Notes: a model not told the origin generated them from the sequence alone. Numbered from the stretch's first letter, positions 15,987 to 24,598 are shown. The stretch is 40,822 bases of DNA from Bacteroidota bacterium (GCA_003151415.1 PLXK01000145.1:1-40822), one strand, 5' to 3'. Translations and numbers: made by a program.

Positions 15987-16931
15987 ATGTCCAAACAAAT
16001 AATCATCAATCGTCAGATCATCAATCCGGGCGAAACGAAGGAAGTGAACATGAATGTGTACCGCCTGCCTACGCGTACCATTATGGAAATACCGGTTCAT
16101 GTTTACCGTTCGCTTGAAGAGGGTCCTGTGGTGCTGCTCAGTGCCGGGATGCACGGAGATGAAACCAATGGCATAGAAATCCTGCGTCAGGTATTGCGTG
16201 GCGGGCATTTGAGCAAGCTCAAAAAAGGATCTGTCATGGTTATGCCCATCATCAACATCATTTCTTTTCTGAATCATTCGCGCGATCTGCCCGATGGCAA
16301 GGACCTGAACCGTTGCTTTCCGGGCTCTCAGTCGGGCTCACTGGGAAGCCGGATTGCTTACGACATCATGAAGGAAATTACTCCGCAGATCGATCTGGGA
16401 GTCGATTTTCATACCGGTGGCGCCAAAATTAACAACTACCCGCAGATGCGCTGTCTTTTCAAAGATCAGAAAAGCCTGGAGATAGCAAAAATGTTCGGCG
16501 CTCCTTTCATACTCAATTCGGGCTACCGCGAAAAATCTTTCCGGCACGAAGCTGCCCGTACCGGCAAATCAATACTTGTGTACGAAGCCGGAGAATCCAT
16601 GCGTTTCAATGAAAAGGCAATCACCGAAGGAATCAACGGATGTCTGCGGCTTTTGAGGAATCTGGGAATGATCGATATCGAACTGCAGGATGGTGAAACC
16701 AAAACACTCAACGATACAACCTGGGTCAGAGCCGGTGTTTCGGGTTTGTTCCGCACCACAAAAAAATACGGTTCATTCATCAAAAAAAACGAAGTCATCG
16801 GAAACATTTCCGATCCATACGGCGAAATGGAAGAAGCCCTGAAGTCGCCCGTGAATGGTTTTATTATCGGAATCAACAACCAGCCCGTGATCAATGAAGG
16901 CGACGCGCTGATTCATATCGGCATGGAGTAA
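15987..16931 (+). CDS. Succinylglutamate desuccinylase/aspartoacylase (AstE) family zinc deacylase
   Basis: The 314-residue protein has the M14-like zinc site: His56 and Glu59 in MHGDETNGIEIL, His142 in VDFHTGGAKINN, and the general base Glu200 in VYEAGES. An Arg-bearing DLNRCFPG loop binds substrate carboxylate in this family. The enzyme would hydrolyse an N-acyl-amino acid or a peptide-tag bond in the cytosol. The C-terminal 90 residues form a small barrel-like domain (SGLFRTTKKYGSFIKKNEVI, SPVNGFIIGINNQPVINEGD), as in AstE/AspA relatives. It follows rimB and rimK on the same strand, 235 nt after rimK. The family and metal site are clear; the real substrate may be a glutamyl tag rather than succinylglutamate, since no arginine-succinyl pathway genes are seen. 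Confidence 0.9.
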   Translation: MSKQIIINRQIINPGETKEVNMNVYRLPTRTIMEIPVHVYRSLEEGPVVLLSAGMHGDETNGIEILRQVLRGGHLSKLKKGSVMVMPIINIISFLNHSRDLPDGKDLNRCFPGSQSGSLGSRIAYDIMKEITPQIDLGVDFHTGGAKINNYPQMRCLFKDQKSLEIAKMFGAPFILNSGYREKSFRHEAARTGKSILVYEAGESMRFNEKAITEGINGCLRLLRNLGMIDIELQDGETKTLNDTTWVRAGVSGLFRTTKKYGSFIKKNEVIGNISDPYGEMEEALKSPVNGFIIGINNQPVINEGDALIHIGME

Positions 16932-17004
16932 ACGATTTTTTTTGGAATCTTTTGATGCAGAAACAGAGGAGGCATCCAATTCCTGTCGCCAAAAAAGTTC
17001 AAAA

Positions 17005-17037
17005 GAAAGCGCCCCCTGTAAAACAGAGGGCGCTTTC
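17005..17037. terminator. Bidirectional terminator between convergent genes
   Basis: A 15-bp stem (17005-17019 with 17023-17037, one mismatch) has a 3-nt AAA loop. It lies 4 nt from the XRE gene stop and 73 nt after the AstE-like gene stop. On the minus strand the stem is followed by a T-rich stretch (TTTTGAACTTTTTTGG), so it serves the XRE gene best. Confidence 0.8.
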
Positions 17038-17040
17038 GGT

Positions 17041-17241
17041 TTATGGTCCGTTGTTGTCGGGAAGAAGCAATTCCCGGATATCCACATCCAATACTTCAGC
17101 AATTTTTCTCAGAGTGAGAATGCTGGGCTGGCTTTTGTTGTTGCAATAATTCGTTACAACAACATAGCTTTTCCCAATTTGGTCAGATAACCAGACTTGC
17201 GATCTTCCCTGAGCCATCAAGATTTTCTTGATGCAGTTCAT
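17041..17241 (-). CDS. Small XRE-family (Cro/CI-type) helix-turn-helix regulator
   Basis: The 66-residue protein is a lone DNA-binding domain. Helix 2-turn-helix 3 lies in SQVWLSDQIGKSYVVVTNYC, followed by NNKSQPSILTLRKIAEVLDV, where the PSILTLRKIAEVLDVDIREL signature is standard for the XRE family. It has no effector, dimerisation or toxin domain. It sits alone between the AstE-like gene (convergent) and metX (same strand, about 160 nt upstream), so its targets cannot be told. A stable terminator follows 4 nt beyond the stop. It could be a phage-derived or restriction-controller-type regulator kept as an orphan, but no such neighbours are present. Confidence 0.88.
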   Translation of the reverse strand: MNCIKKILMAQGRSQVWLSDQIGKSYVVVTNYCNNKSQPSILTLRKIAEVLDVDIRELLLPDNNGP

Positions 17242-17401
17242 TTCGCCTCCGTTTGTGTTATGCTTAATGAAATATCAAATAACATACCAAAAACCATTCA
17301 TGGCAGTATAGATTCTCTTCCATTTGCAGAAAAGAGCCTCTGGAATTTCAAAGCTGTTGCTCTACGATATGAAAGGATGTTAAAGCTGGATAAAGGACAA
17401 T

Positions 17402-18415
17402 TTATTTAGACAAAAAGTCATGCAGGATGACAGCAATCTTTTCTCCTTCAATTAAAAACCCATCGTGACCGTAGGTGGAATCAATTTCATGGAATCCGGA
17501 ATTGGGGAGGTGTTGTGCGATAAAGCGTTGTTCTTCGGTGGGACAAAGCTGATCGCTGCCGATACCGATAATCAGAGCCGGTGTTTTGATTTGAGAAAGG
17601 GTTTTTTCCAGAGAATCCCTGCCTCTGCCCATTTGATGGGAGTCCATGGCCCGGGTAAGCAGATGGTAGCTTTGTGCATTGAACCGTTTCACCAATTTAT
17701 CGCCCTGGTAGTGAATATAGGATTCTGCCCTGTAATTGCCCAGTTGATGGGTTTTGTCGCTTTGGGCGGCTACAAAGGCTTTGTAATTTCTGTAGGTCAG
17801 CATTCCGATGGCTCTGGCGGCTTTTAATCCTTTTGCTCCGGCCTGCAGATCGTCATTGCGCCAGCTTGGGTCGGCTTCAATGGCCAGGCGCTGGGCCGTG
17901 TGAATGGCAATGCCCCAGGCTGATTCGGCTGCTGAGGTGGCAATGAGAAAAATGCTGTTCAACACATGCTGCTCTTCAAGGGCCCATTCCAGAACCTGAT
18001 AACCACCCATGGAACCACCCAGGCAGAGTTTGATGCTGTCTATGCCCAGGTGTTTGCGCAAAAGGATATGTGCCTGAACCATGTCGCGGATGGTGATCAC
18101 CGGAAAAGATGCATAATAGGGTTTCCCTGTTTGGGGATTGGTGCTGGCCGGTCCGGATGAACCATAACAGGAAGCCAGGATATTTGCGCAGACAATGAAG
18201 TCGCTTTCGGGGTCAAAAATTTTTCCCGCTCCGACAAGGCCCGGCCACCATTGAGCCACATCCGAATTTGCCGTCAATGCGTGACACACCCAGATGACAT
18301 TGCTTTTTGCGGGGTTGAGTTTTCCATAGGTGTGGTAGGCGATTTCCAGACCCGGCAAAATGACGCCGCTTTCGGTTTGAAACGGGAAAGGATGTATATA
18401 CTGTTTGGCCTGCAT
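17402..18415 (-). CDS. metX: Homoserine O-acetyltransferase MetX
   Basis: MetX activates homoserine with acetyl-CoA in the first committed step of methionine synthesis. The 337-residue alpha/beta hydrolase has the nucleophile Ser135 in CLGGSMGGYQ and the family motifs VCHALTANSDVAQWWPG and ASCYGSSGPASTNP. The catalytic Asp288 and His317 lie in IGSDQLCP and YGHDGFL. A few family members are succinyltransferases, so the acyl donor is inferred from overall similarity. The gene diverges from the OsmC gene. A weak -7-like TATATTTT lies just before its start. Its partner sulfhydrylase, metZ, lies just beyond OsmC on the other strand, which places both steps together. Confidence 0.95.
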   Translation of the reverse strand: MQAKQYIHPFPFQTESGVILPGLEIAYHTYGKLNPAKSNVIWVCHALTANSDVAQWWPGLVGAGKIFDPESDFIVCANILASCYGSSGPASTNPQTGKPYYASFPVITIRDMVQAHILLRKHLGIDSIKLCLGGSMGGYQVLEWALEEQHVLNSIFLIATSAAESAWGIAIHTAQRLAIEADPSWRNDDLQAGAKGLKAARAIGMLTYRNYKAFVAAQSDKTHQLGNYRAESYIHYQGDKLVKRFNAQSYHLLTRAMDSHQMGRGRDSLEKTLSQIKTPALIIGIGSDQLCPTEEQRFIAQHLPNSGFHEIDSTYGHDGFLIEGEKIAVILHDFLSK

Positions 18416-18564
18416 GATTCTTGTGCGGAAAAATATAGTGACGGATAGCCTCGGCTAAACCGTTTTTTTCTTCTTTTAGTGTTTTATTCAGGTAAAACTA
18501 CTAACAAACCGTTTAAATTGCCTAATAATGATTGCAAAATTGTCCCAATAACTATCCCGAGGGC

Positions 18565-18595
18565 TTCTGAAAAACAGGCCATTTATGTATATTTG
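18565..18595 (+). promoter_or_regulatory. Possible promoter for the OsmC gene
   Basis: A perfect -7 box TATATTTG at 18588-18595 lies 24 nt before the ATG at 18619, giving a leader of about 15-20 nt. The -33 position carries TTC rather than TTG, with a 20-nt spacer, so half of the promoter is weak. Confidence 0.35.
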
Positions 18596-18618
18596 AAATC
18601 TTCAAACCGGAACAGAAA

Positions 18619-19041
18619 ATGAAAATCGAATTGCGGCGCGTGGATGATGCCTTCAATATGGAAGCCGTGGATTCGGATGGCCATGTTGTTTCAATGGATG
18701 CCGGGGAGGCCATCGGAGGAAAAAACCGCGGAGTAAGGCCCATGCAAATGCTTTTGATGGGACTGGGCGGTTGCAGCGCGATAGATATTTTGCTGATATT
18801 GAAAAAGCAAAAACAGCTGGTGAGCGATTTTCGTATCAGTATCGCAGGTGAAAGAGAACCCGGAAAAGAACCTTCGCTGTGGCAAAGCATTGAATTGGTT
18901 TTTCATTTCACAGGCGAAGTGGATAAGGATAAGGCGCAAAGGGCAGTCGATCTGAGCATGAAAAAATACTGCTCTGTTTCAGCAACCCTCGAAAAGGCCG
19001 GAGCAAAAATCAACTACAGAGTTAGAGTGAACGAGAACTGA
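18619..19041 (+). CDS. OsmC/Ohr-family protein (YhfA-like)
   Basis: The 140-residue protein has the two cysteines of the peroxide-reducing OsmC/Ohr fold: Cys52 in MGLGGCSAIDI and Cys118 in KKYCSVSATLEK. In characterised members these reduce organic hydroperoxides by a thiol mechanism in the cytosol. The spacing and the KGVRPMQMLLMGLGG-like helix fit the YhfA subgroup, whose physiological substrate is less certain. It lies between divergent metX and downstream metZ (92 nt), and may be cotranscribed with metZ. The link to sulfur metabolism is suggestive but not proven; thiol peroxidase activity near cysteine or methionine synthesis would make sense. Confidence 0.9.
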   Translation: MKIELRRVDDAFNMEAVDSDGHVVSMDAGEAIGGKNRGVRPMQMLLMGLGGCSAIDILLILKKQKQLVSDFRISIAGEREPGKEPSLWQSIELVFHFTGEVDKDKAQRAVDLSMKKYCSVSATLEKAGAKINYRVRVNEN

Positions 19042-19133
19042 CACGTTTGCGGTACCCCTGATGTATTGGCTTAACCGGGAAGGACAGCGGGACCGAGCAG
19101 GAGTCCTTTGAAAAGAAATTATATTCACATGAA

Positions 19134-20300
19134 ATGAAACCCGAAACACAGGCCATCCGGATTCAGACCGAACAAACATCTCAGAAGGAACATTCCACCC
19201 CGCTATATCTCACTTCCAGTTTTACATTCGACGATGCCGAGCAGATGCGGGCGGCATTCGCCGACGAATCGGATGACAATATCTACAGCCGGTTTTCAAA
19301 TCCCAATTCCCAGGAATTGATTGACAAAATGTGCGCCCTGGAAGGCGCAGCCGATGGTTATGTCACGGCTTCGGGTATGTCTGCCGTTTTTGCAAGCTTC
19401 ATGGCCCTGCTCAAAAGCGGGGATCATATTCTGTCCTCGGGTTCTGTCTTCGGATCGACGCATACTGTGATCGCAAAATTTTTACCCCGCTGGGGAATCA
19501 CCCACACCTATGCCGACATGAACAAACCGGAGGAATGGGAAAGGCTGATTCAGAAAAACACGAAAATGATTTTTGTGGAAACCCCCTCCAATCCCGGCCT
19601 GGATATCATCGATCTCGCCTGGCTGGGGACCCTTGCGAAGAAGCATTCGGTCATACTCAATGTCGACAATTGTTTTGCAACACCCGCACTTCAAACCCCG
19701 ATTGCTTGGGGAGCCGATCTGGTGACACATTCGGCAACCAAATACATTGATGGCCAGGGAAGGGTTCTGGGTGGAATTGTTGTCGGACGAAAAGATCTGA
19801 TTCAGGAGATCTATACCTTTTGCCGAAGTACAGGCCCGGCGCTTTCTCCCTTCAATGCCTGGGTGCTTTCAAAAAGCCTTGAAACGCTCTCTTTGAGAAT
19901 GGAAAAGCATTCTGAAAATGCATTGAAACTGGCTGAAAGGCTTCAGCACAACAAAGAACTGGATTGGCTGAAATACCCGATGCTTCCATCCCATCCGCAG
20001 TTTGAAATTGCAAAAAAACAAATGCGTATGGGCGGAGGAGTGATCACCTTTCAGCTAAAAGGAGGCATTGAACGGGGAAGAAAATTTCTGAACGCCCTGA
20101 AAATGGCATCCCTAACGGCCAATCTGGGTGATACACGGACAATCGCAACGCATCCGGCATCGACAACACATGCCAAACTGACCGATGCAGAACGCATGGC
20201 CACCGGCATCACTCCCGGACTGGTACGCATTTCGGTGGGACTTGAAAACAGCACAGATATCCTGGCGGATATCGAACAGGCCATACATCATTCAAAATAA
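19134..20300 (+). CDS. metZ: O-acetyl/O-succinylhomoserine sulfhydrylase (MetZ-like), PLP-dependent
   Basis: This 388-residue member of the Cys/Met metabolism PLP family replaces the acyl group of activated homoserine with sulfide to give homocysteine directly. PLP is bound at Lys203 in HSATKYIDGQGRVLGG, and that wording is typical of the MetZ branch. Other family landmarks are YSRFSNPNSQELIDKM near the start and FVETPSNPGLDIIDL. The first in-frame ATG is at 19134; an earlier ATG at 19129 reads into a stop after two codons. MetX being the acyltransferase next door favours O-acetylhomoserine as substrate; cystathionine gamma-synthase activity is an alternative within the same family. Confidence 0.9.
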   Translation: MKPETQAIRIQTEQTSQKEHSTPLYLTSSFTFDDAEQMRAAFADESDDNIYSRFSNPNSQELIDKMCALEGAADGYVTASGMSAVFASFMALLKSGDHILSSGSVFGSTHTVIAKFLPRWGITHTYADMNKPEEWERLIQKNTKMIFVETPSNPGLDIIDLAWLGTLAKKHSVILNVDNCFATPALQTPIAWGADLVTHSATKYIDGQGRVLGGIVVGRKDLIQEIYTFCRSTGPALSPFNAWVLSKSLETLSLRMEKHSENALKLAERLQHNKELDWLKYPMLPSHPQFEIAKKQMRMGGGVITFQLKGGIERGRKFLNALKMASLTANLGDTRTIATHPASTTHAKLTDAERMATGITPGLVRISVGLENSTDILADIEQAIHHSK

Positions 20301-20380
20301 TCAGCAGAGAAAACCGGCAGATTTTTAAGCACACCACATTCAGTAAAACCGATTCTTCAAAGACAGGAAAATAATTTCAA

Positions 20381-22465
20381 ATGCGCACCCGGTTTTTTTG
20401 CTTCATTCTTTTTTTTCTATGCCTGGGGAAAGTCTTTGCTCAGCAAAAAGCAGTGCTCGACAGCCTGAAAAAACTTGTTCCTGCTCAAAGGGATACGGTC
20501 AGGGCCACCGCATTGATCAGTGTTTCCCGCGAATTGGTTAGAAACAATCCGGCAGAAGCCAAAAAATACATCGACGAAGCTCTCTCTATTTCAAACGAGT
20601 TCAACTACGTGAAAGGCCAGGCAACCTGTTACCTGGGGTATGGTCTTGCGGCCTATTACTCGGGTGATTTTGAAACGGCAGAAAAAAATTATTACAAGGC
20701 CATGGTTCTGGCAGGAAGGATTCACAATGTGGGCATTCAGGCACGCTGCTTCATCAACCTTGGAGTGGTTAATGACGACCGGGGCAATTATGAAAAGGCC
20801 ATCGCATTTTATTTTAAGGGTCTTGACCTTTCTGAAAAAATCCATGACGAGAACAATGCTTCTCACGCACTGAACAACATCGGCATTATTTATGAAAATG
20901 AAAACAAACCTGAACTGGCTCTTCTCTATTACCGCCGCTCTCTGGAAAAGATGAAACAGCTGGGAAACAAATGGGGTGTTGCGTCTTCGCTGACCAATAT
21001 AGGACTGGTTTTCAAAAAACGCAATCAGATGGATTCGAGCCTTATTTACTATAACCAGGCTCTTGAGTTGCGGGAAGAATTGGCAGATACCAAAGGACTT
21101 GCTTTGGTGCTGAACAACATCGGAAGCGTTTATCTGGCCATTGGAAAGTATGGAGCCGCTTTGCCTTATTTCGAAAAAGCCCTGGCCCTGAGCCGTGAGG
21201 CCGAGGACAAACATTTGCTTTGTATTGTCCTGAACAACATGAGCGATTGCAGCCTCAATCGCAAAGACTTCAGTAAAAGTATTGCCTACCTGGATACCGC
21301 TTATGCATTGGCCGGTAAAATCGAGTCGAAAGACATGCTGATGGGAAGCTGTCAGCGATATTGCAATGTATTCAAGGCGATGAAAAAATTTGATTTGGCG
21401 CTGCAGTATGAAGTCCAATACTCCGGCCTGAAAGATTCCGTTTTCAATGCGACCAATCAAAAAGCCATTTTTGAAATGCAACAACGATACGAATCTGAAA
21501 AAAAAGAAAGAGAGATCGACTCGCGGAATGCCGATTCGACCATAGCGGCAACACGGCTGAAACATGACCGCGCCTTGGTTCTGAGTCTGGGATCGGGAGT
21601 GTTGTTGTTTTTTCTTTTTGTGGGACTGATTTACAACCGGGGGGGGGTCAAGAAAAAATCAAACACTTTGCTGGAAGCCCAGAATGAACTCATCCGCATT
21701 CAAAAAGAAGAAATTACCGACAGTATTTCCTATGCGCTGAATATTCAGAAAGCCATGTTCCCTTCCGAAGAGCTTCTGACTTCCGTTTTTTCGGAGCACT
21801 TCATTCTTCATCAGCCCAAGGATATAGTGAGCGGCGATTTCTATTTTGTTGAAAGGGCAGAAGATTACATTGTTTTTTCGGCTATTGACTGCACAGGCCA
21901 CGGTGTTCCGGGCGCATTCCTGTCTTTTCTGGGAATGGATATTTTACAGGATGCCGTACACAGGAAGGGCCTTTTGAAACCGGCAGATATCCTGGCGCAC
22001 CTGGATACCGAAATCAACATTCGCCTGCGTCAGTCCAGCGGCAAAGAAAGCATTCATGACGGGATGGATCTGGCTCTCTGCACACTAAACCTCAAAACAA
22101 AGGAACTTCAATATGCCGGGGCCTTCAACCCGCTTTACTGTGTTTCCTCGGGGGTATTTACAGAAATTAAGGCAGACAAGCATGCCATAGGTGCAAACCG
22201 GGACGGGAAGCCGGTATCCTATACCAACCATGTGTTGAACCTGAAAACAGGAGATTGTATCTATGTGCTGAGCGATGGCTATGCAGATCAATTCGGTGGG
22301 GCTTCCGGGAAAAAATTCAAATACAAGCCTTTGAAGGAACTCATCCTGAAATTGAACCCGTTGCCGATGAATGAACAAAAGGCCGTTCTGAACAAAACAT
22401 TTCAGGATTGGAAAGGAGATCTGTTCCAGGTCGATGACATTCTTATACTGGGACTGAGAATTTGA
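20381..22465 (+). CDS. Exported-N-terminus TPR sensor with SpoIIE (PP2C) phosphatase domain
   Basis: The 694-residue protein has a signal peptide (FILFFLCLGKVFAQ), a periplasmic array of about seven TPR motifs (residues about 35-370, each with N-N-I-G or Y-x-x-A-L patterns), a single transmembrane helix near 399-420 (LVLSLGSGVLLFFLFVGLIY), a short coiled linker, and a cytosolic SpoIIE phosphatase domain from about 445 to the end. The metal-binding residues are intact: GDFYFVE, Asp503 in AIDCTGHGVPGAF, DGMDLALC at 560-567, SDGYADQFGG and the terminal VDDILILG. It would sense envelope state through TPRs and dephosphorylate a Ser/Thr-phosphorylated partner, often an anti-sigma antagonist; no such partner is in the window. 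A paralogue starts 5 nt after its stop. Confidence 0.9.
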   Translation: MRTRFFCFILFFLCLGKVFAQQKAVLDSLKKLVPAQRDTVRATALISVSRELVRNNPAEAKKYIDEALSISNEFNYVKGQATCYLGYGLAAYYSGDFETAEKNYYKAMVLAGRIHNVGIQARCFINLGVVNDDRGNYEKAIAFYFKGLDLSEKIHDENNASHALNNIGIIYENENKPELALLYYRRSLEKMKQLGNKWGVASSLTNIGLVFKKRNQMDSSLIYYNQALELREELADTKGLALVLNNIGSVYLAIGKYGAALPYFEKALALSREAEDKHLLCIVLNNMSDCSLNRKDFSKSIAYLDTAYALAGKIESKDMLMGSCQRYCNVFKAMKKFDLALQYEVQYSGLKDSVFNATNQKAIFEMQQRYESEKKEREIDSRNADSTIAATRLKHDRALVLSLGSGVLLFFLFVGLIYNRGGVKKKSNTLLEAQNELIRIQKEEITDSISYALNIQKAMFPSEELLTSVFSEHFILHQPKDIVSGDFYFVERAEDYIVFSAIDCTGHGVPGAFLSFLGMDILQDAVHRKGLLKPADILAHLDTEINIRLRQSSGKESIHDGMDLALCTLNLKTKELQYAGAFNPLYCVSSGVFTEIKADKHAIGANRDGKPVSYTNHVLNLKTGDCIYVLSDGYADQFGGASGKKFKYKPLKELILKLNPLPMNEQKAVLNKTFQDWKGDLFQVDDILILGLRI

Positions 22466-22470
22466 AAGCC

Positions 22471-24426
22471 ATGAAAAAGTCTGACCGCATGCGTATTCTT
22501 TTATTCACCCTTCTGCTGCTTGCCGGGGGAAGGATGCTGCATGCAGATACGCCGTTTTCAAAATTAGATTCGCTCAGCAAACAGCTTTCAGAGACAAAAA
22601 CAGATTCGGCAAAGGTGCGGATCATGATCAGCATGATCACGGAAACTCAATACAGCAATCCCGGTGAAGCTTACAGCATTGCACGGAAAATGCTGGGACT
22701 TGATCTCAGGTCCACCAGCAAGAAGATGCTGGCCAGTGCTTACAATACAACAAGCATTGTATGCCGCCAAATCGGCGATTTTGACAAAGCCATTGAGCTG
22801 GGTTATAAAAGCCTGAGCCTTTATGAGGGATTGAACGATACGGCAAACCAGGCGGGATGTTACCTCAATATTTCCACTGCTTTCAAAGCCAAATCTGAAT
22901 TTCCCAAGGCTCTTGAATTGCTGAATCAGGCCCTGGGATTTTTCGAAAAAATAAAAAACAAAAAAGGAATCGCCTATGCCTACAACAACATGGCAACCAT
23001 TTACAGGGAGCAGGGAAAGCCGGAGGAAGCACTGGGATATTTTCAGAAATCGCTTTCATATAAAATGGCGCTGAAGGACAAGCGGGGCATGGCCGGTGCC
23101 TATATGAACATCGGAATTGCACTTCAGGATTTGAAGAAATACGACTCTGCTGTGATCAGTTACCGGAAGGCACTGGGTATGAACAGAGACCTCAATAGCA
23201 GAATAGGCATTGCCGATGTGTATACAAATCTGGGTGATCTCAATACGGAAACGGGAAATTACAAACTTGCAAAAATCATGCTCGATTCGGCCATGCTCCT
23301 GGCCAGTCAGATGAGTGAAATGGAGACTCTGGAGGGAGTGTACAGGGCTACGTGGAAATTATACAACCATACCGGGGAAGAGGAAAAGGCATTGAATTAT
23401 TTTGATAAGTATCTTGTTCTGAAAGACTCCACGCTCAACGAAAGCAGCGCGAAACAGGTTGCCGAGATGGGGGTGAGGTACGACACGGAGAAAAAGGATA
23501 AACTGATCGAACTCCAGAAAAAGAAAGCTGAAATCGACCTGTTGAAAATCAAAAAAGACAAACTGCTTATTGGAGGCCTGATTGCCGGATTTTCCGGTCT
23601 TCTTCTCCTTTCCTTTTTGCTCTATAACCGTTTTCGTTTCCGGAAACAAGTCAATGCCAGCCTGTCTGTGGTGAATACGCAAATCAATGAGCAGAAAAAA
23701 GAAATTACAGACAGCATTTACTATGCCCGGCGGATTCAGGATTCTATCCTGTTGCGCCCTGATAAAATTCAGGAAATGCTCCCCCGCAGTTTTCTGCTTT
23801 ATAAACCTAAACAAATCGTCAGTGGCGACTTTTACTGGGCTGGCAAAACAGGTGATGAGGTGATCGTGGCTGTTTTTGACAATGCACTGCACGGAGTTCC
23901 GGGGGCTTTTATTTCGCTGGTGGGAATAAACCTGCTGAACCGGGCCATTCAGGATGAAGAGATTCATGACCTGAAGCCTCTGATCAGCTATATGAGTGAA
24001 GGAATTCTGGCCACCTTGAAACAGGTAAGAAATTCGGAGGACGCATTTGCTGGGTTCAAATATTCAGTTTGTAAGATCAACACGGTGACCAGCCAAATGG
24101 AATGCATCAGCGCCGGCACTTCCATTTACACAATCGGCGATTCGGGTGTGCAGGAATTAAAGGGGGGAAGCAATGAAGAGCCTGCCTTTCATAAAGCGAC
24201 ATTGAACAAAACCGATTTGGTTTATCTTTTTACCGATGGCTATGTGAATCAGCTTGGAGGAACGGATGGAAAAAAATTCATGATTAAAAAGCTGGAAGAA
24301 ACCATTCTTTCCTTCTCAAATCAACCCCTGCCTTCCCAAAGGCAAAATCTGGAAGAAGTACTTGTCAATTGGCAGGGAGGGCTTCAGCAGGAGGACGACA
24401 TCGTTGTTCTTGGATTTGGAGTTTGA
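22471..24426 (+). CDS. Second TPR-TM-SpoIIE protein with eroded phosphatase motifs
   Basis: The 651-residue protein repeats the layout of its upstream neighbour: signal peptide (MRILLFTLLLLAGGRMLHA), TPRs such as YAYNNMATIYREQGKPEEAL, a transmembrane helix (GLIAGFSGLLLLSFLLYN), a coiled linker and a SpoIIE-type domain. Key sites differ. DCTGHG has become D470-N-A-L-H-G, and DGMD, at the position aligned by the following Cys, has become A527-G-F-K530. Metal-ligand Asps in GDFYWAG, TDGYVNQLGG and DDIVVLG are kept. It may be a catalytically weak or non-catalytic partner of the first protein. I start at ATG 22471 rather than the TTG at 22462 that overlaps the upstream stop codon. The pair is surely one transcript, ending at the strong terminator at 24533. 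Confidence 0.88.
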   Translation: MKKSDRMRILLFTLLLLAGGRMLHADTPFSKLDSLSKQLSETKTDSAKVRIMISMITETQYSNPGEAYSIARKMLGLDLRSTSKKMLASAYNTTSIVCRQIGDFDKAIELGYKSLSLYEGLNDTANQAGCYLNISTAFKAKSEFPKALELLNQALGFFEKIKNKKGIAYAYNNMATIYREQGKPEEALGYFQKSLSYKMALKDKRGMAGAYMNIGIALQDLKKYDSAVISYRKALGMNRDLNSRIGIADVYTNLGDLNTETGNYKLAKIMLDSAMLLASQMSEMETLEGVYRATWKLYNHTGEEEKALNYFDKYLVLKDSTLNESSAKQVAEMGVRYDTEKKDKLIELQKKKAEIDLLKIKKDKLLIGGLIAGFSGLLLLSFLLYNRFRFRKQVNASLSVVNTQINEQKKEITDSIYYARRIQDSILLRPDKIQEMLPRSFLLYKPKQIVSGDFYWAGKTGDEVIVAVFDNALHGVPGAFISLVGINLLNRAIQDEEIHDLKPLISYMSEGILATLKQVRNSEDAFAGFKYSVCKINTVTSQMECISAGTSIYTIGDSGVQELKGGSNEEPAFHKATLNKTDLVYLFTDGYVNQLGGTDGKKFMIKKLEETILSFSNQPLPSQRQNLEEVLVNWQGGLQQEDDIVVLGFGV

Positions 24427-24532
24427 AATACACGGTGATGTGTCAGGTTCCTGACAATTGGAAAATGAATCGTGAAGAATAGATGGAGCCCGCCTTCCGG
24501 CCCTCAATCAAGCAATACCATGCCGGATAAAA

Positions 24533-24576
24533 AATAAAAAGAGTCTTCATGACCTGGCACGAAGACTCTTTTTATT
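24533..24576. terminator. Bidirectional terminator with a perfect 16-bp stem
   Basis: Arms 24533-24548 and 24561-24576 are perfect reverse complements (AATAAAAAGAGTCTTC) with a 12-nt loop. On the plus strand GAAGACTC is followed by TTTTTATTTTCTTATT, and on the minus strand the arm gives TTTTTATTTTTTATCC. It separates the phosphatase pair (plus) from the peptide gene (minus) and can stop both. Confidence 0.88.
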
Positions 24577-24598
24577 TTCTTATTGAAATCAATAGCTG

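Noticed and set aside
17197-17409. Plus-strand 70-codon frame across the XRE and metX boundary
   Set aside because: It overlaps the XRE gene antisense; a faint resemblance to a transposase tail is not enough to call an insertion sequence remnant.
18416-18618. SAM-type riboswitch upstream of metX
   Set aside because: I compared the minus-strand leader with the SAM-II pattern from memory. It has some AT-rich similarity (a TTTAA stretch and CTAAAAG), but no convincing P1 helix or pseudoknot arms. A covariance search (Infernal with SAM-I/II/IV models) would decide.
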